Positions 17,751 through 26,759 of a stretch of 64,000 nucleotides of DNA are shown here, in pieces (position 1 is the stretch's first letter; each line of letters opens with the position of its first letter). A program made the position numbers and the translations under genes. This DNA comes from Metabacillus rhizolycopersici (GTDB lineage Bacteria; Bacillota; Bacilli; Bacillales; Bacillaceae). The notes beneath the pieces are model-generated. The model was not told where the DNA came from and ran no database searches. It was given only the letters and a program-made list of their open reading frames with translations. The DNA is taken from NCBI RefSeq assembly GCF_020075705.1, contig NZ_JAIQUM010000012.1, positions 1-64,000 of the forward strand, read 5' to 3'.

Positions 17751-17920
17751 TTATAGGAAACTATAAAATTCTTGTACTGTGGATAAGCGCACGGCATCCA
17801 GCGTAAGCGTCAGGCCCCTCTTGGGTCTAAGTTACTTTTGAATTGAAGGCAAAAAACACCTTCTGTTCAAAAGCGTCTTATTTGCCTGAGGCTGACCAAG
17901 GCGCTTGCGCTTTTGTTCTT
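17751..17920 (+). repeat. Dispersed palindromic repeat, copy D (type I, complete)
   Basis: A full-length example. Head TTATAGGAAACTATAAAATT..., TGTGGATAA at 17778-17786, GCGTAAGCGTC, GGCCCCTCTTGGGTCTAAG, hairpin arms containing CTTTTG and CAAAAG, GCCTGAGGCTGACCAAGG, GCGCTTGCGCTTTTGTTCTT. Confidence 0.92.
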
Positions 17921-18246
17921 TGCAATTTTTCAATTAAGTCGTGAGTAAACTATTTTAAATTTGCATTTTGGTATGTTATTATTACACCTTGATAAGGGTA
18001 AGGAAACGAAATTTGCATGATCACATTAGTGAAATTAAGAAAGTTTAGTCATTATTATTCTAGCCCAAATACTTTGGCCTTAGCTCACATTGTGCGAGAA
18101 AATAGTGATAGTTACTGCCAGTAGCTTATGGTCACAGATGAATGGAAGGTAAAGAATATCTACGTTTGTTATGTATCCTTTTCGTCCGACGGCTAATTAA
18201 TAAGAGTTACTGAATTACTAATATAAAGATAGAAAGAGGAAATAGT
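17921..18246 (+). other. Intergenic region before nifZ
   Basis: About 325 bases. The nifZ promoter should lie here, but no clear -35/-10 pair, riboswitch or small gene was identified. Confidence 0.3.
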
Positions 18247-19392
18247 ATGTTGTATATTGACAACAGTGCAACAACAAAACCTTATCCAGAGGTTATATCA
18301 ACATATGTTAAAGTAACAGAAGATTACTTTGCAAACCCATCATCATTACATACACTTGGTAGTGAAGCGGAGTCGCTTTTAAATCAGTCTAGAAAACAGG
18401 TTGCATCGCTCTTAGGAGTGCAGCCCCAGGAGGTTATTTTCACTTCTGGTGGTACAGAGGGCAATAATCTTGCTATTAAGGGGACTGCACTTTTTAATCG
18501 GCATAAAGGAAATCATATTATCACATCAATGATTGAGCATCCATCTGTTTTGGAATCGGTTAAACAACTGGAATTAATTCATGATTTCGAAGTTACCTAT
18601 CTCCCAGTAGATGATAACGGCATTGTCTCGCTCGAACACTTGAAAAAGGAATTGCGCAACGATACGATTCTCGTTTCAATCATGCATGTTAATAATGAAG
18701 TGGGAACGATTCAGCCGGTTACGGAAATTGGTCAGTTGCTTAAGCAATATCCGAATGCGTTGTTTCATGTTGACAATGTTCAAGGAATAACGAAAGTGCC
18801 ACTCGATTTAAACAAGGCGAATATTGATCTCTGTACCATTTCAGGTCACAAATTTCATGGATTGAATGGGACTGGTGCATTGTTTGTGAGGACAGGAGTT
18901 GACCTTCTTCCTCTTTTTTCAGGTGGCTCGCAAGAAAAGCAATTGCGGTCAGGGACAGAAAGTCTTGCAGGAAATGTCGCATTGGCGAAAGCACTTAGAA
19001 TGGCGTCTGAAAAATTTAAACAACAACATTCGATTTTAAATGCCACACATACTAAATTACGTTCTGAATTAATGAAGATTGATGGTGTCATTGTTAACAC
19101 TCCAGAGGAAAATGCAGCACCCCACATTATGAATTTTTCAGTACCAACAGTGAAAGCTGAAGTGCTGGTTCACTTTTTTGGTGAGCATAATATATTTGTT
19201 TCAACAACATCTGCTTGTTCTTCTAGAAGTAAAGCAATCAGCAATACTTTGCTAGCTATGAATAAACATCAAGATATAGCGAAAAGTGCAATTCGAATCA
19301 GTTTGTCACTAGAACATAATGAAGAAATGATTACTCCTTTTATCCAGATTCTTAAAAAAGGGTTAGAAAAATTAAAGAAGGTAATGAGGTAG
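18247..19392 (+). CDS. nifZ: Cysteine desulfurase dedicated to ThiI
   Basis: 381 residues, a NifS/IscS-family PLP enzyme. The N-terminus YIDNSATTKP, the TSGGTEGNN motif near residue 74, the PLP lysine in SGHKFHG (near 203) and the persulfide cysteine in TSACSSRS (near 322) are all present. It takes sulfur from cysteine. It sits 5 bases before thiI, and in B. subtilis the NifZ-ThiI pair supplies sulfur for 4-thiouridine at position 8 of tRNA; the pairing supports the same job here over iron-sulfur assembly. Confidence 0.92.
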   Translation: MLYIDNSATTKPYPEVISTYVKVTEDYFANPSSLHTLGSEAESLLNQSRKQVASLLGVQPQEVIFTSGGTEGNNLAIKGTALFNRHKGNHIITSMIEHPSVLESVKQLELIHDFEVTYLPVDDNGIVSLEHLKKELRNDTILVSIMHVNNEVGTIQPVTEIGQLLKQYPNALFHVDNVQGITKVPLDLNKANIDLCTISGHKFHGLNGTGALFVRTGVDLLPLFSGGSQEKQLRSGTESLAGNVALAKALRMASEKFKQQHSILNATHTKLRSELMKIDGVIVNTPEENAAPHIMNFSVPTVKAEVLVHFFGEHNIFVSTTSACSSRSKAISNTLLAMNKHQDIAKSAIRISLSLEHNEEMITPFIQILKKGLEKLKKVMR

Positions 19393-19397
19393 AAAAA

Positions 19398-20597
19398 ATG
19401 AAATTTGACCACATATTAATTCGATTTGGGGAAATATCTACAAAGGGACGAAATCGCAAAATATTTGTTGATAGATTAAAAAATAACATAAGGGATGTAC
19501 TAACAGATTATCCTAGCCTAGTTTTTCAAGGTACACGTGATCGAATTTATATCCACCTAAATGGGGAGGACCATGATGTAATTGTTGAAAGGTTAAAAGC
19601 TATATTTGGAATTCAATCATTTAGTTTAGCAACTAAATGTGAAAGTGAAATAACGAAAATAAAAGAACAGGCGTTACAAGCGATTAAAAGTTTATCACAA
19701 CCGAATGACACATTTAAAGTAACAGCAAAACGAGCAGATAAACAATTCCCACTTAATACGAACGAACTAAATTATCAAATTGGGAGCCACGTTCTCATCA
19801 ATACGGAGGACTTGACTGTAGATGTAAAGAATCCAACGATTAACCTTCGTGTTGAAGTTCGCAGTGAAGCTACATATCTTACGTGTTACGATTATAAAGG
19901 TGCTGGAGGTCTACCTGTAGGCTCAGGTGGTAAGGCAATGTTACTGTTATCAGGTGGAATCGACAGTCCTGTTGCTGGTTATCTCTCCCTCAAAAGAGGA
20001 GTAGCGCTAGAGGTGATTCACTTTTTTAGTCCGCCATACACAAGTGAACGTGCTAAACAAAAGGTCATTGATTTAACGAAAGAATTAACGGCATTCGGTG
20101 GGAAAATAAAACTTCATATCATCCCATTTACTGCTATTCAGGAAAAAATCCAAGCACAAGTTCCAGAAAATTATACGATGACATCGACACGTAGAATGAT
20201 GCTTAAAATTGCAGATGAATTGCGAGAAAAGCAGCAAATTCTTGCGTTGATCACAGGGGAAAGTCTTGGACAAGTAGCAAGTCAAACTTTGGAAAGCATG
20301 GTAGCAATAAACGACGTAACAAGCACACCAATTATTCGTCCCCTCATCACAATGGACAAAGAAGAAATTATTGATATTGCCAAAAAAATTGGCACACATG
20401 AAATATCTATTCGCCCATATGAGGATTGCTGTACGATTTTTACTCCTGCAAGCCCGAAAACAAAACCAAAGCTTGAAAAGGTATCTCGTTTTGAAAGCTA
20501 CGTCGATTTTGATGAGCTTGTTACAGATGCAGTCAACAATGTAGAAACAATCATCGTAACGAAAGAAAAAAGGGATGAATTCAATAGCTTATTTTAA
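19398..20597 (+). CDS. thiI: ThiI, tRNA 4-thiouridine synthetase
   Basis: 399 residues. An N-terminal ferredoxin-like and THUMP region (about 1-165, with RIYIHLNGE) precedes a PP-loop adenylation domain with LLSGGIDSPVAG near residue 183. There is no C-terminal rhodanese domain, as in other Bacillus ThiI proteins, where NifZ acts directly. It adenylates U8 of tRNA and installs sulfur. Co-transcribed with nifZ. Confidence 0.95.
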   Translation: MKFDHILIRFGEISTKGRNRKIFVDRLKNNIRDVLTDYPSLVFQGTRDRIYIHLNGEDHDVIVERLKAIFGIQSFSLATKCESEITKIKEQALQAIKSLSQPNDTFKVTAKRADKQFPLNTNELNYQIGSHVLINTEDLTVDVKNPTINLRVEVRSEATYLTCYDYKGAGGLPVGSGGKAMLLLSGGIDSPVAGYLSLKRGVALEVIHFFSPPYTSERAKQKVIDLTKELTAFGGKIKLHIIPFTAIQEKIQAQVPENYTMTSTRRMMLKIADELREKQQILALITGESLGQVASQTLESMVAINDVTSTPIIRPLITMDKEEIIDIAKKIGTHEISIRPYEDCCTIFTPASPKTKPKLEKVSRFESYVDFDELVTDAVNNVETIIVTKEKRDEFNSLF

Positions 20598-20632
20598 TGA
20601 ATAATATGTTAAAATTTACTAAATAATAATAT

Positions 20633-20662
20633 GAATGAAGCCATGTGTATTTACACATTCTA
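20633..20662 (+). promoter_or_regulatory. Sigma-G-like forespore promoter of the SASP gene
   Basis: GAATG (20633-20637), an exact 18-base spacer and CATTCTA (20656-20662) match the sigma-G pattern GNATR-N18-CATNNTA, 22 bases before the SASP ATG. It implies expression in the forespore. Confidence 0.75.
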
Positions 20663-20684
20663 TACTCACAAGGAGGTGATACAC

Positions 20685-20888
20685 ATGGCACAAAGTAACA
20701 ATTCAAATCAACTTGTTGTACCAGGTGCACAACAAGCTATCGATCAAATGAAATATGAAATTGCTTCAGAGTTTGGTGTTAACTTAGGAGCAGAAACTAC
20801 TTCACGCGCTAACGGTTCTGTTGGTGGTGAGATTACGAAACGTCTCGTTTCTTTAGCTCAACAACAACTTGGTGGCGGTGCTTACTAA
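20685..20888 (+). CDS. sspA: Small acid-soluble spore protein, alpha/beta type
   Basis: 67 residues from the ATG at 20685, directly after an ideal AAGGAGGTGA; a longer frame from 20631 runs through the promoter and is not real. The family motifs are present: [11 protein letters not shown] containing the germination-protease cleavage site, and [17 protein letters not shown]. It coats spore DNA, turning it to an A-like form and protecting against UV and heat. It matches B. subtilis sspA by position beside thiI; the exact paralogue letter is inferred. Confidence 0.95.
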   Translation: MAQSNNSNQLVVPGAQQAIDQMKYEIASEFGVNLGAETTSRANGSVGGEITKRLVSLAQQQLGGGAY

Positions 20889-20917
20889 CAACAAAAATTT
20901 AATAAATTATGGCTACT

Positions 20918-20946
20918 AGGGTGGGGATAAAACCCCTCCCTTTTTA
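20918..20946 (+). terminator. SASP gene terminator
   Basis: AGGGTGGGG and CCCCTCCCT form a GC-rich stem followed by five T residues. Confidence 0.85.
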
Positions 20947-21221
20947 TGTGAAGAATTATAAGGTTTTTTTTGTTCACAATCTTTTGCCATGATTATTTAA
21001 TAATAGGATCTTTTGGTAGACTAGATGAAAGAGGGGGAAATCTCCTACTTCAAGGTGTAGAGGAAACGTAGACCAATAAAACGACATAGATGTTCAACTT
21101 ATACAAACGATCTATGAGGATTTAATAAAATTAATGTGATGAAAATTTCACTTAATTAATGTTTAAAAAGGTATTATGTTCAGGTACACTATTGAAGTAC
21201 TTAAATGAAGGAGGGGGAAAC
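20947..21221 (+). other. Intergenic region before ytcI
   Basis: No gene or recognised regulatory motif. The frame of ytcI stays open back to 21159 but the strong ribosome binding site supports the start at 21222. Confidence 0.3.
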
Positions 21222-22823
21222 ATGGTAAGAGAAGAACTAATTGCCCCATTAAACTATAACCTTGTCGAAGAGATAGAAAAGCATGCGACTGATGCAACAA
21301 GAATCGCATTAAAGTGGGAAAATCAGCAAGGTGGGAAAAGTGAGATTACCTATCAAGCATTGATAGAAAAGGCAAACAAGATAGGAAATGGTTTACATAG
21401 TCAAGGGTTAAAAAAAGGTGATAAAGTACTTATTGTTATTCCAAGGGTCATAGATGCATACGCAATTTATCTAGGCGCATTAAAAGCAGGCTTAGTGGTG
21501 ATTCCTAGCTCTGAAATGTTACGAACGAAAGATCTGCAGTTTCGTGTGACACATGGCGATGTAAAAGCGGTTATTAGCTATGGACTATACACTGGTGAAT
21601 TTAGAGGGATTAGTGAATTTAATCAATTAATAAAAATAGTTGTCGATGGAAATGAACAAGATTGGCTTTCATTGGAAGAGTTAATTAATAATCAAAGTGC
21701 AGCAATGGAGATAGCAGAAACGAAATCCGATAGTATGGCATTCATATCATACACTTCAGGAACAACAGGAAATCCAAAGGGTGTCGTACATACTCATGGC
21801 TGGGCATTCGCTCACATAAGAACATCAGCAAAAAATTGGTTAGGCGTTGAAGAAAACGATATCGTTTGGGCAACTGCAGGCCCTGGATGGCAAAAATGGG
21901 TTTGGAGTCCATTTTTATCTGTATTAGGGTCAGGCGCAACAGGATTTATTTATCAGGGGAAATTTGACCCTAATAAATATTTACAACTTTTAGATGAGTA
22001 CAAAGTCAATGTATTATGCTGTACACCGACTGAATACCGTTTAATGGCAAAGGTTGAGCAACTTGGAAACTATTCACTTTCACATTTACACAGTGCAGTA
22101 TCTGCTGGTGAACCACTGAATCGTGAAGTAATTGATACGTTTTCGAATCATTTTAATGTGATGGTACGTGATGGGTATGGACAAACAGAAAGCACATTAC
22201 TAGTTGGTGTGATGAAAGGGATGGAAATTAAACCAGGTTCGATGGGGAAACCGACACCAGGTAATGAAGTCATTATCATCGATGATGAAGGTCAACCATG
22301 TTCTGTTGGTGTCGTAGGGGACATTGCTGTGCATAAGGACACACCAGCTTTGTTTAAAGAATACTATAAAGATTCTGAACGAACTGCAATGCAATATAGA
22401 GGGGATTATTTTGTTACAGGTGACAGAGCGAAGATGGATGAAGACGGCTACTTTTGGTTTGAAGGCAGAAATGATGATATTATCATTAGCTCTGGTTACA
22501 CGATTGGACCCTTTGAAGTTGAAGATGCACTTGTTAAACATCCATTAGTCAAGGAGTGTGCGGTTGTTGCCAGCCCTGATGATGTAAGAGGTAATATTGT
22601 TAAGGCATATATCATTTTAACGGACCCTTCGATTCCAAAGGATCGAGAGCTAGTTAAAACACTGCAAGACCATGTGAAAAATTATACAGCTCCGTACAAA
22701 TATCCGCGTGAAATCGAGTTTGTTGATGAGTTACCTAAAACGAGCTCAGGAAAAATTCGCCGGATTGAACTAAGACAGCGTGAAATTGATCGAAAATTAA
22801 GTTCAAATCAAATCGATTCTTAA
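21222..22823 (+). CDS. ytcI: YtcI-like acyl-CoA synthetase (AMP-forming)
   Basis: 533 residues from the ATG at 21222, which follows AAGGAGGGGG. Adenylate-forming motifs: YTSGTTGNPKG near residue 178, DGYGQTE near 317, and C-terminal PKTSSGKIRR with the catalytic lysine. It resembles medium-chain or acetate-type acyl-CoA synthetases and B. subtilis YtcI; the acid it uses is not known. It is clearly related to AcsA at 3016-4728 (shared KPGSMGKP, MDEDGYFWF and GPFEVE strings). It is monocistronic and followed by ytcJ. Confidence 0.85.
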   Translation: MVREELIAPLNYNLVEEIEKHATDATRIALKWENQQGGKSEITYQALIEKANKIGNGLHSQGLKKGDKVLIVIPRVIDAYAIYLGALKAGLVVIPSSEMLRTKDLQFRVTHGDVKAVISYGLYTGEFRGISEFNQLIKIVVDGNEQDWLSLEELINNQSAAMEIAETKSDSMAFISYTSGTTGNPKGVVHTHGWAFAHIRTSAKNWLGVEENDIVWATAGPGWQKWVWSPFLSVLGSGATGFIYQGKFDPNKYLQLLDEYKVNVLCCTPTEYRLMAKVEQLGNYSLSHLHSAVSAGEPLNREVIDTFSNHFNVMVRDGYGQTESTLLVGVMKGMEIKPGSMGKPTPGNEVIIIDDEGQPCSVGVVGDIAVHKDTPALFKEYYKDSERTAMQYRGDYFVTGDRAKMDEDGYFWFEGRNDDIIISSGYTIGPFEVEDALVKHPLVKECAVVASPDDVRGNIVKAYIILTDPSIPKDRELVKTLQDHVKNYTAPYKYPREIEFVDELPKTSSGKIRRIELRQREIDRKLSSNQIDS

Positions 22824-22863
22824 AAACAAAACCCAGGCGATCATCGCTTGGGTTTTGTTTTTG
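22822..22863 (+). terminator. ytcI terminator
   Basis: A long stem, AAACAAAACCCAGGCGA with TCGCTTGGGTTTTGTTT, loop of three bases, then T residues. Confidence 0.88.
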
Positions 22864-22928
22864 GGGAAATAAGTATATATGGTAACATTCAGATATGAAT
22901 TTTGTTGATCTAAATGGAGGAATGAAGT

Positions 22929-24515
22929 GTGGGGACATTATGGTTTGGTGGGAAAATCTATACATTAGAAAAAGAAGGTCGTCATGTTGAAGCGGTATTT
23001 GTCAAAAAGGGCTTTATTATAGAAACAGGTCGCTACAAGGATTTAACCAATAAATATAAAACAGAAATAAACAAAACGTATGATTTAAAAGGGAAAACAA
23101 TGATTCCTGGTCTTGTCGACAGCCATGTTCATTTAATAGGACATGGGGAAAAGCTTTCGCGATTAGATTTTTCTCTGACAACCAGTGCAGAACAACTGTT
23201 AGAAATGATCAAAAATCGCGTAAATAATAGTAAGCAAGGAAGTTGGATTATAGGCGAGGGATGGAATGAAAACCAACTGGTGGACCAAAGGATTATCCAT
23301 AAAATAGAAATAGATCAAATTGCACCAGACCATCCAGTATTGTTAAGAAGGGTTTGTAGACATGCGGTTATCGCGAATTCAAAAGCGTTAGAACTTGCTA
23401 ATATTACTAGGGATACACCTGACCCAATAGGTGGGGTTATTGTGAAAGATGAAAAAAATGAACCAACTGGTTATTTACTTGACCAAGCGCAAGAGTTTTT
23501 GCTCGACATTGCTCCATCTCCAACTCAAAAAGAATTAGAGCATTCACTTGAGGTATCGATAAAGGAGTGTTACCAAAAAGGTTTAGTAGGTGCCCATTCT
23601 GAGGATTTGTCCTATTTTGGAAGCTTAGATCAGACATTAGGTGCTTTTCATCATGTATTAAATAAAGGGCTAAAATTTCGCACTCATTTACTCATTCATC
23701 ATCAAATCGTGGATGAATTTCATCAGAAAAAAAGGGATTTAGGGAGGAACGGTGAGTTTGGTGCGATGAAGATCTTTGCCGATGGGGCTCTAGGAGGAAG
23801 AACGGCTTTGTTAAGTTTTCCATATCACGATGCTCCCAATACTACTGGTGTAGCAATTCATTCAAAATCTGAATTAGCCACACTCATTTCAAAAGCGAGA
23901 GGGTATCGTATGGAGGTAGCGATCCATGTAATTGGCGATTTAGCATTCGAATGGGCGCTTGATGCAATATGTGCAAATCCACCGCAAAAAGGCCAACACG
24001 ATCGTCTGATTCATGGACAAGTTTTACGAAAAGACTTAATTGAAAAGGCGAAGCAACTTCCTATTATCATGGATATTCAACCGCGTTTCGTAGCAAGTGA
24101 TTTTCCTTGGGTAATTGAAAGAATTGGGGAGGAACATATGGATATGTGCTATGCATGGAAAACGTTGCTTCAAGAAGGAATACATTGCGCCGGTGGTTCT
24201 GATGCACCAATTGAATCAATTGATCCGCTATTAGGCATTTATGCAGCCGTAACAAGGACTAGTTCTTATGAAAACTCCGGGATGAGCTATTATCCAGAGC
24301 AAAAACTATCAGTTTACGAAGCGGTCGAACTGTATACGAAAGGAAGTGCATATGCTATTCATCATTCACATGATCGCGGAATGATTAGACAAGGGTACAC
24401 GGCAGATTTTACAATATTTGATCAAGATATTTTTGAAATAGAACACGACGAGCTATTACATACAAAAGTTATGTTGACTGTAATAGACAATGACATTATG
24501 TATAAATATGAGTAG
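22929..24515 (+). CDS. ytcJ: YtcJ-like metal-dependent amidohydrolase
   Basis: 528 residues, amidohydrolase family 3. The metal-binding DSHVHLIGHG lies near residue 65, GEGWNENQL near 114, FADGALGGRTA near 283 and SDAPIESIDPL near 420. It probably hydrolyses a C-N bond in an unknown small substrate; B. subtilis YtcJ is uncharacterised. The start is GTG at 22929, 8 bases after GGAGG; no ATG in frame lies nearby. It follows ytcI in the same order as in B. subtilis. Confidence 0.83.
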   Translation: MGTLWFGGKIYTLEKEGRHVEAVFVKKGFIIETGRYKDLTNKYKTEINKTYDLKGKTMIPGLVDSHVHLIGHGEKLSRLDFSLTTSAEQLLEMIKNRVNNSKQGSWIIGEGWNENQLVDQRIIHKIEIDQIAPDHPVLLRRVCRHAVIANSKALELANITRDTPDPIGGVIVKDEKNEPTGYLLDQAQEFLLDIAPSPTQKELEHSLEVSIKECYQKGLVGAHSEDLSYFGSLDQTLGAFHHVLNKGLKFRTHLLIHHQIVDEFHQKKRDLGRNGEFGAMKIFADGALGGRTALLSFPYHDAPNTTGVAIHSKSELATLISKARGYRMEVAIHVIGDLAFEWALDAICANPPQKGQHDRLIHGQVLRKDLIEKAKQLPIIMDIQPRFVASDFPWVIERIGEEHMDMCYAWKTLLQEGIHCAGGSDAPIESIDPLLGIYAAVTRTSSYENSGMSYYPEQKLSVYEAVELYTKGSAYAIHHSHDRGMIRQGYTADFTIFDQDIFEIEHDELLHTKVMLTVIDNDIMYKYE

Positions 24516-24579
24516 CAAGAAAAAGGTTTTTAACCTATACAGTTTTGAACTTAGAGTTAATGACTATTTATCCTAATTG

Positions 24580-24664
24580 ACCAGAAGTTGAAGGTATAGG
24601 ACATCTTCAACCTCTGGATTGGATTATTTGCCTAGGCTGATCAAGGCACTTCCGCTTTTGTTCT
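24580..24664 (+). repeat. Dispersed palindromic repeat, copy E1 (head missing)
   Basis: A hairpin of CCAGAAGTTGAAG with CTTCAACCTCTGG is followed by TTATTTGCCTAGGCTGATCAAGG and the CCGCTTTTGTTCT tail. The head is absent or diverged. It abuts copy E2 head to tail. Confidence 0.75.
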
Positions 24665-24665
24665 G

Positions 24666-24783
24666 TTATAGGAAACTATAAAACTCTTGTACTGTGGATA
24701 AGCGCACGACATCCAGCTCCAGCGCCTAGCCCCTCGGGGTCATAAGCCACGCATGAATTGAAGGCACTTCCGCTTTTGTTCTT
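24666..24783 (+). repeat. Dispersed palindromic repeat, copy E2 (type I, one arm lost)
   Basis: Type I head with TGTGGATAA at 24693-24701, then CAGCTCCAGCGCCTAGCCCC, ATAAGCCACGCATGAATTGAAGG, and directly the tail CACTTCCGCTTTTGTTCTT. The second hairpin arm and the GAGGCTGA block are deleted. Its last base falls in the stop codon of the NAD kinase gene on the other strand. Confidence 0.85.
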
Positions 24784-25583
24784 TACAAAAACGTTCTTTT
24801 TACTTTATCCCAATATGAATTATCCTTTAGCTTCACCGTTTTAATTGGATTTTGGCTAAGGTTAAATTCTAGATTTTGTACATTTCGTATACTTAGTGCT
24901 TCGTTATCTATACCGATAAGAGGATAATTATTTCCGTCTTGTGCAATTTTTAAGTAGAGCTTTCTTGTGGAGCTTAAAATAAATGAAGAGCCGAGTGTAC
25001 GATATAAGTTGTTGTTTAAGGAAGCTAATTCACTTACCTGCATGGAAGCCAGAAGCGGGTCAACCACGGCTCCATTTACTGATTTATTATAAGCTGTACT
25101 ACCAGTAGGTGTCGAAACAAGCATTCCATCGCCTCTAAATGTTTCAAAATGTAGATCATCGATAAAAACATCGAGGACAAATGTTTTAATAATACTAGAC
25201 TGTATTGAACATTCATTTAAGCATTTAAATGTTGCTCTATCATTGATCGTTACTTCTAATACGGGATAGCGTCTAACCTCAAGTAGTGATTCAGTTATGG
25301 ATTGAAGCATTCTTTCGTGTTCATCAAGGTGGAAATCACAATACAAGCCAATTGTTTCATCGGTTCTAATCCCGACGTATAGACAGTCTGAACGGAAATT
25401 TGTTTTCTGAACTGCTTGTAAAAATGCCCCATCTCCTCCAATACTTACAATAATATTTGCAAGAGCATGATCTTCTACGACTTGAAATCCATTTTCCTTT
25501 GTCATTTCGATTAAGGAAATGATTTTCTTCACTAATTTTTCCTCTTTTGTGTAATAAAAGTATAGATTACGACGAGCTGACAT
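24783..25583 (-). CDS. nadK: NAD kinase (PpnKB/NadG type)
   Basis: 266 residues from the ATG at 25583, preceded by GGGGAGG; the frame upstream to 25646 has no such site. It phosphorylates NAD to NADP. The family GGDG motif appears as VSIGGDGAFLQA near residue 47, the NE-type segment as CLNECSI near 119, and the GDGMLVSTPTGSTAYNKS loop near 146. B. subtilis has two NAD kinases; this matches ytdI (PpnKB) by position before sppA. The 3' end borders a repeat copy. Confidence 0.92.
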   Translation of the reverse strand: MSARRNLYFYYTKEEKLVKKIISLIEMTKENGFQVVEDHALANIIVSIGGDGAFLQAVQKTNFRSDCLYVGIRTDETIGLYCDFHLDEHERMLQSITESLLEVRRYPVLEVTINDRATFKCLNECSIQSSIIKTFVLDVFIDDLHFETFRGDGMLVSTPTGSTAYNKSVNGAVVDPLLASMQVSELASLNNNLYRTLGSSFILSSTRKLYLKIAQDGNNYPLIGIDNEALSIRNVQNLEFNLSQNPIKTVKLKDNSYWDKVKRTFL

Positions 25584-25742
25584 GATAATTCCTCCCCTTG
25601 ATAAGGTAATTTCTCCACTTTTTACCTTGGAAATGATACAATACACTATGTTATTAAGTTTACCACTTTTACATAATGTAATGGTTTATTAGCTACAAAA
25701 TTCATAGAATAACGATATTTGAAAAAGGAGGAGGCAAATTTA

Positions 25743-26747
25743 ATGAATGGTAAACGCTGGGGAGCAATTGCAATTGCAGGTGTTTTATTCGTGTTCTCGA
25801 TCATTTTTAGCTCAGCAATGATGTTTATAAATCAAAGTAAGCTATTTACAGATGCATTTGCATCAAGTTCTGAATTCTCGGAGGAGGTTATTGAAGAAGG
25901 TACTTCTCTTGATAAAATCCTTGTTTTAAACGTAAATGGTGTTATTCAAGACACTGGAGAAGATGTTACGTCTTTTTTTAGTACTGCAGGTTATCATCAT
26001 CAAACCTTTTTAGATATGGTTGAGGCAGCAGGTGAAGATAACAATGTAAAGGGAATCATCCTTAGAGTAAACTCACCTGGTGGGGGAGTTGTGGAAAGTG
26101 CTGAAATACATAAAAAACTAATGGAATTAAAAGCGAAAAGCGAAAAGCCACTGTATGTTTCTATGGGTACCACAGCTGCATCAGGTGGTTATTACATAGC
26201 TACTGCAGCTGACAAAATTTTTGCAGCACCAGATACACTTACTGGTTCTCTTGGCGTTATTATGCAGTCAATCAATTATGGGGAATTAGCTGAAAAATAT
26301 GGTGTAAAGGTTGAAACAATTAAGAGTGGTCCATACAAGGATATTTTCTCACCTACTCGTGAGATGACAGCGGAAGAAAGAAAGATTCTTCAATCGATGG
26401 TAGACAATGCTTATAAAGGATTTGTAAATGTCATATCAGAGGGGCGTCAATTATCTGAACAAGAGGTTCGTACTATTGCGGATGGTCGAATATATGATGG
26501 TAGACAGGCAAAAGAAAAGAAACTGATTGATGAGCTTGGTTATTTTGATGAAGCGGTAGATGCAATGAGAAAGGACTTCGATTTAAAGGACGCACAGGTC
26601 GTTGAATATGGTGATTCATTAGGACTAAGCTCCTTCCTAACGATGAGTGCTAGTAAAGTATTTAAAGATGATATTGAATTATCTAATCTTTACAAGCTGC
26701 TTTCTCACCAAGGTTCTCCAAGACTTATGTACTTGTATTCAGAATAA
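25743..26747 (+). CDS. sppA: Signal peptide peptidase SppA
   Basis: 334 residues (B. subtilis 335). One N-terminal membrane segment at about residues 6-28 is followed by a ClpP-fold serine protease domain. The catalytic Ser is in AASGGYY near residue 147 and the Lys in SGPYKDIF near 199, the Ser-Lys dyad of short SppA proteins. It degrades cleaved signal peptides in the membrane and in B. subtilis aids resistance to lantibiotics. Start chosen from GGAGGAGG just upstream. Probably an operon with yteJ, 12 bases downstream. Confidence 0.94.
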   Translation: MNGKRWGAIAIAGVLFVFSIIFSSAMMFINQSKLFTDAFASSSEFSEEVIEEGTSLDKILVLNVNGVIQDTGEDVTSFFSTAGYHHQTFLDMVEAAGEDNNVKGIILRVNSPGGGVVESAEIHKKLMELKAKSEKPLYVSMGTTAASGGYYIATAADKIFAAPDTLTGSLGVIMQSINYGELAEKYGVKVETIKSGPYKDIFSPTREMTAEERKILQSMVDNAYKGFVNVISEGRQLSEQEVRTIADGRIYDGRQAKEKKLIDELGYFDEAVDAMRKDFDLKDAQVVEYGDSLGLSSFLTMSASKVFKDDIELSNLYKLLSHQGSPRLMYLYSE

Positions 26748-26759
26748 GGGGGGATAAAC

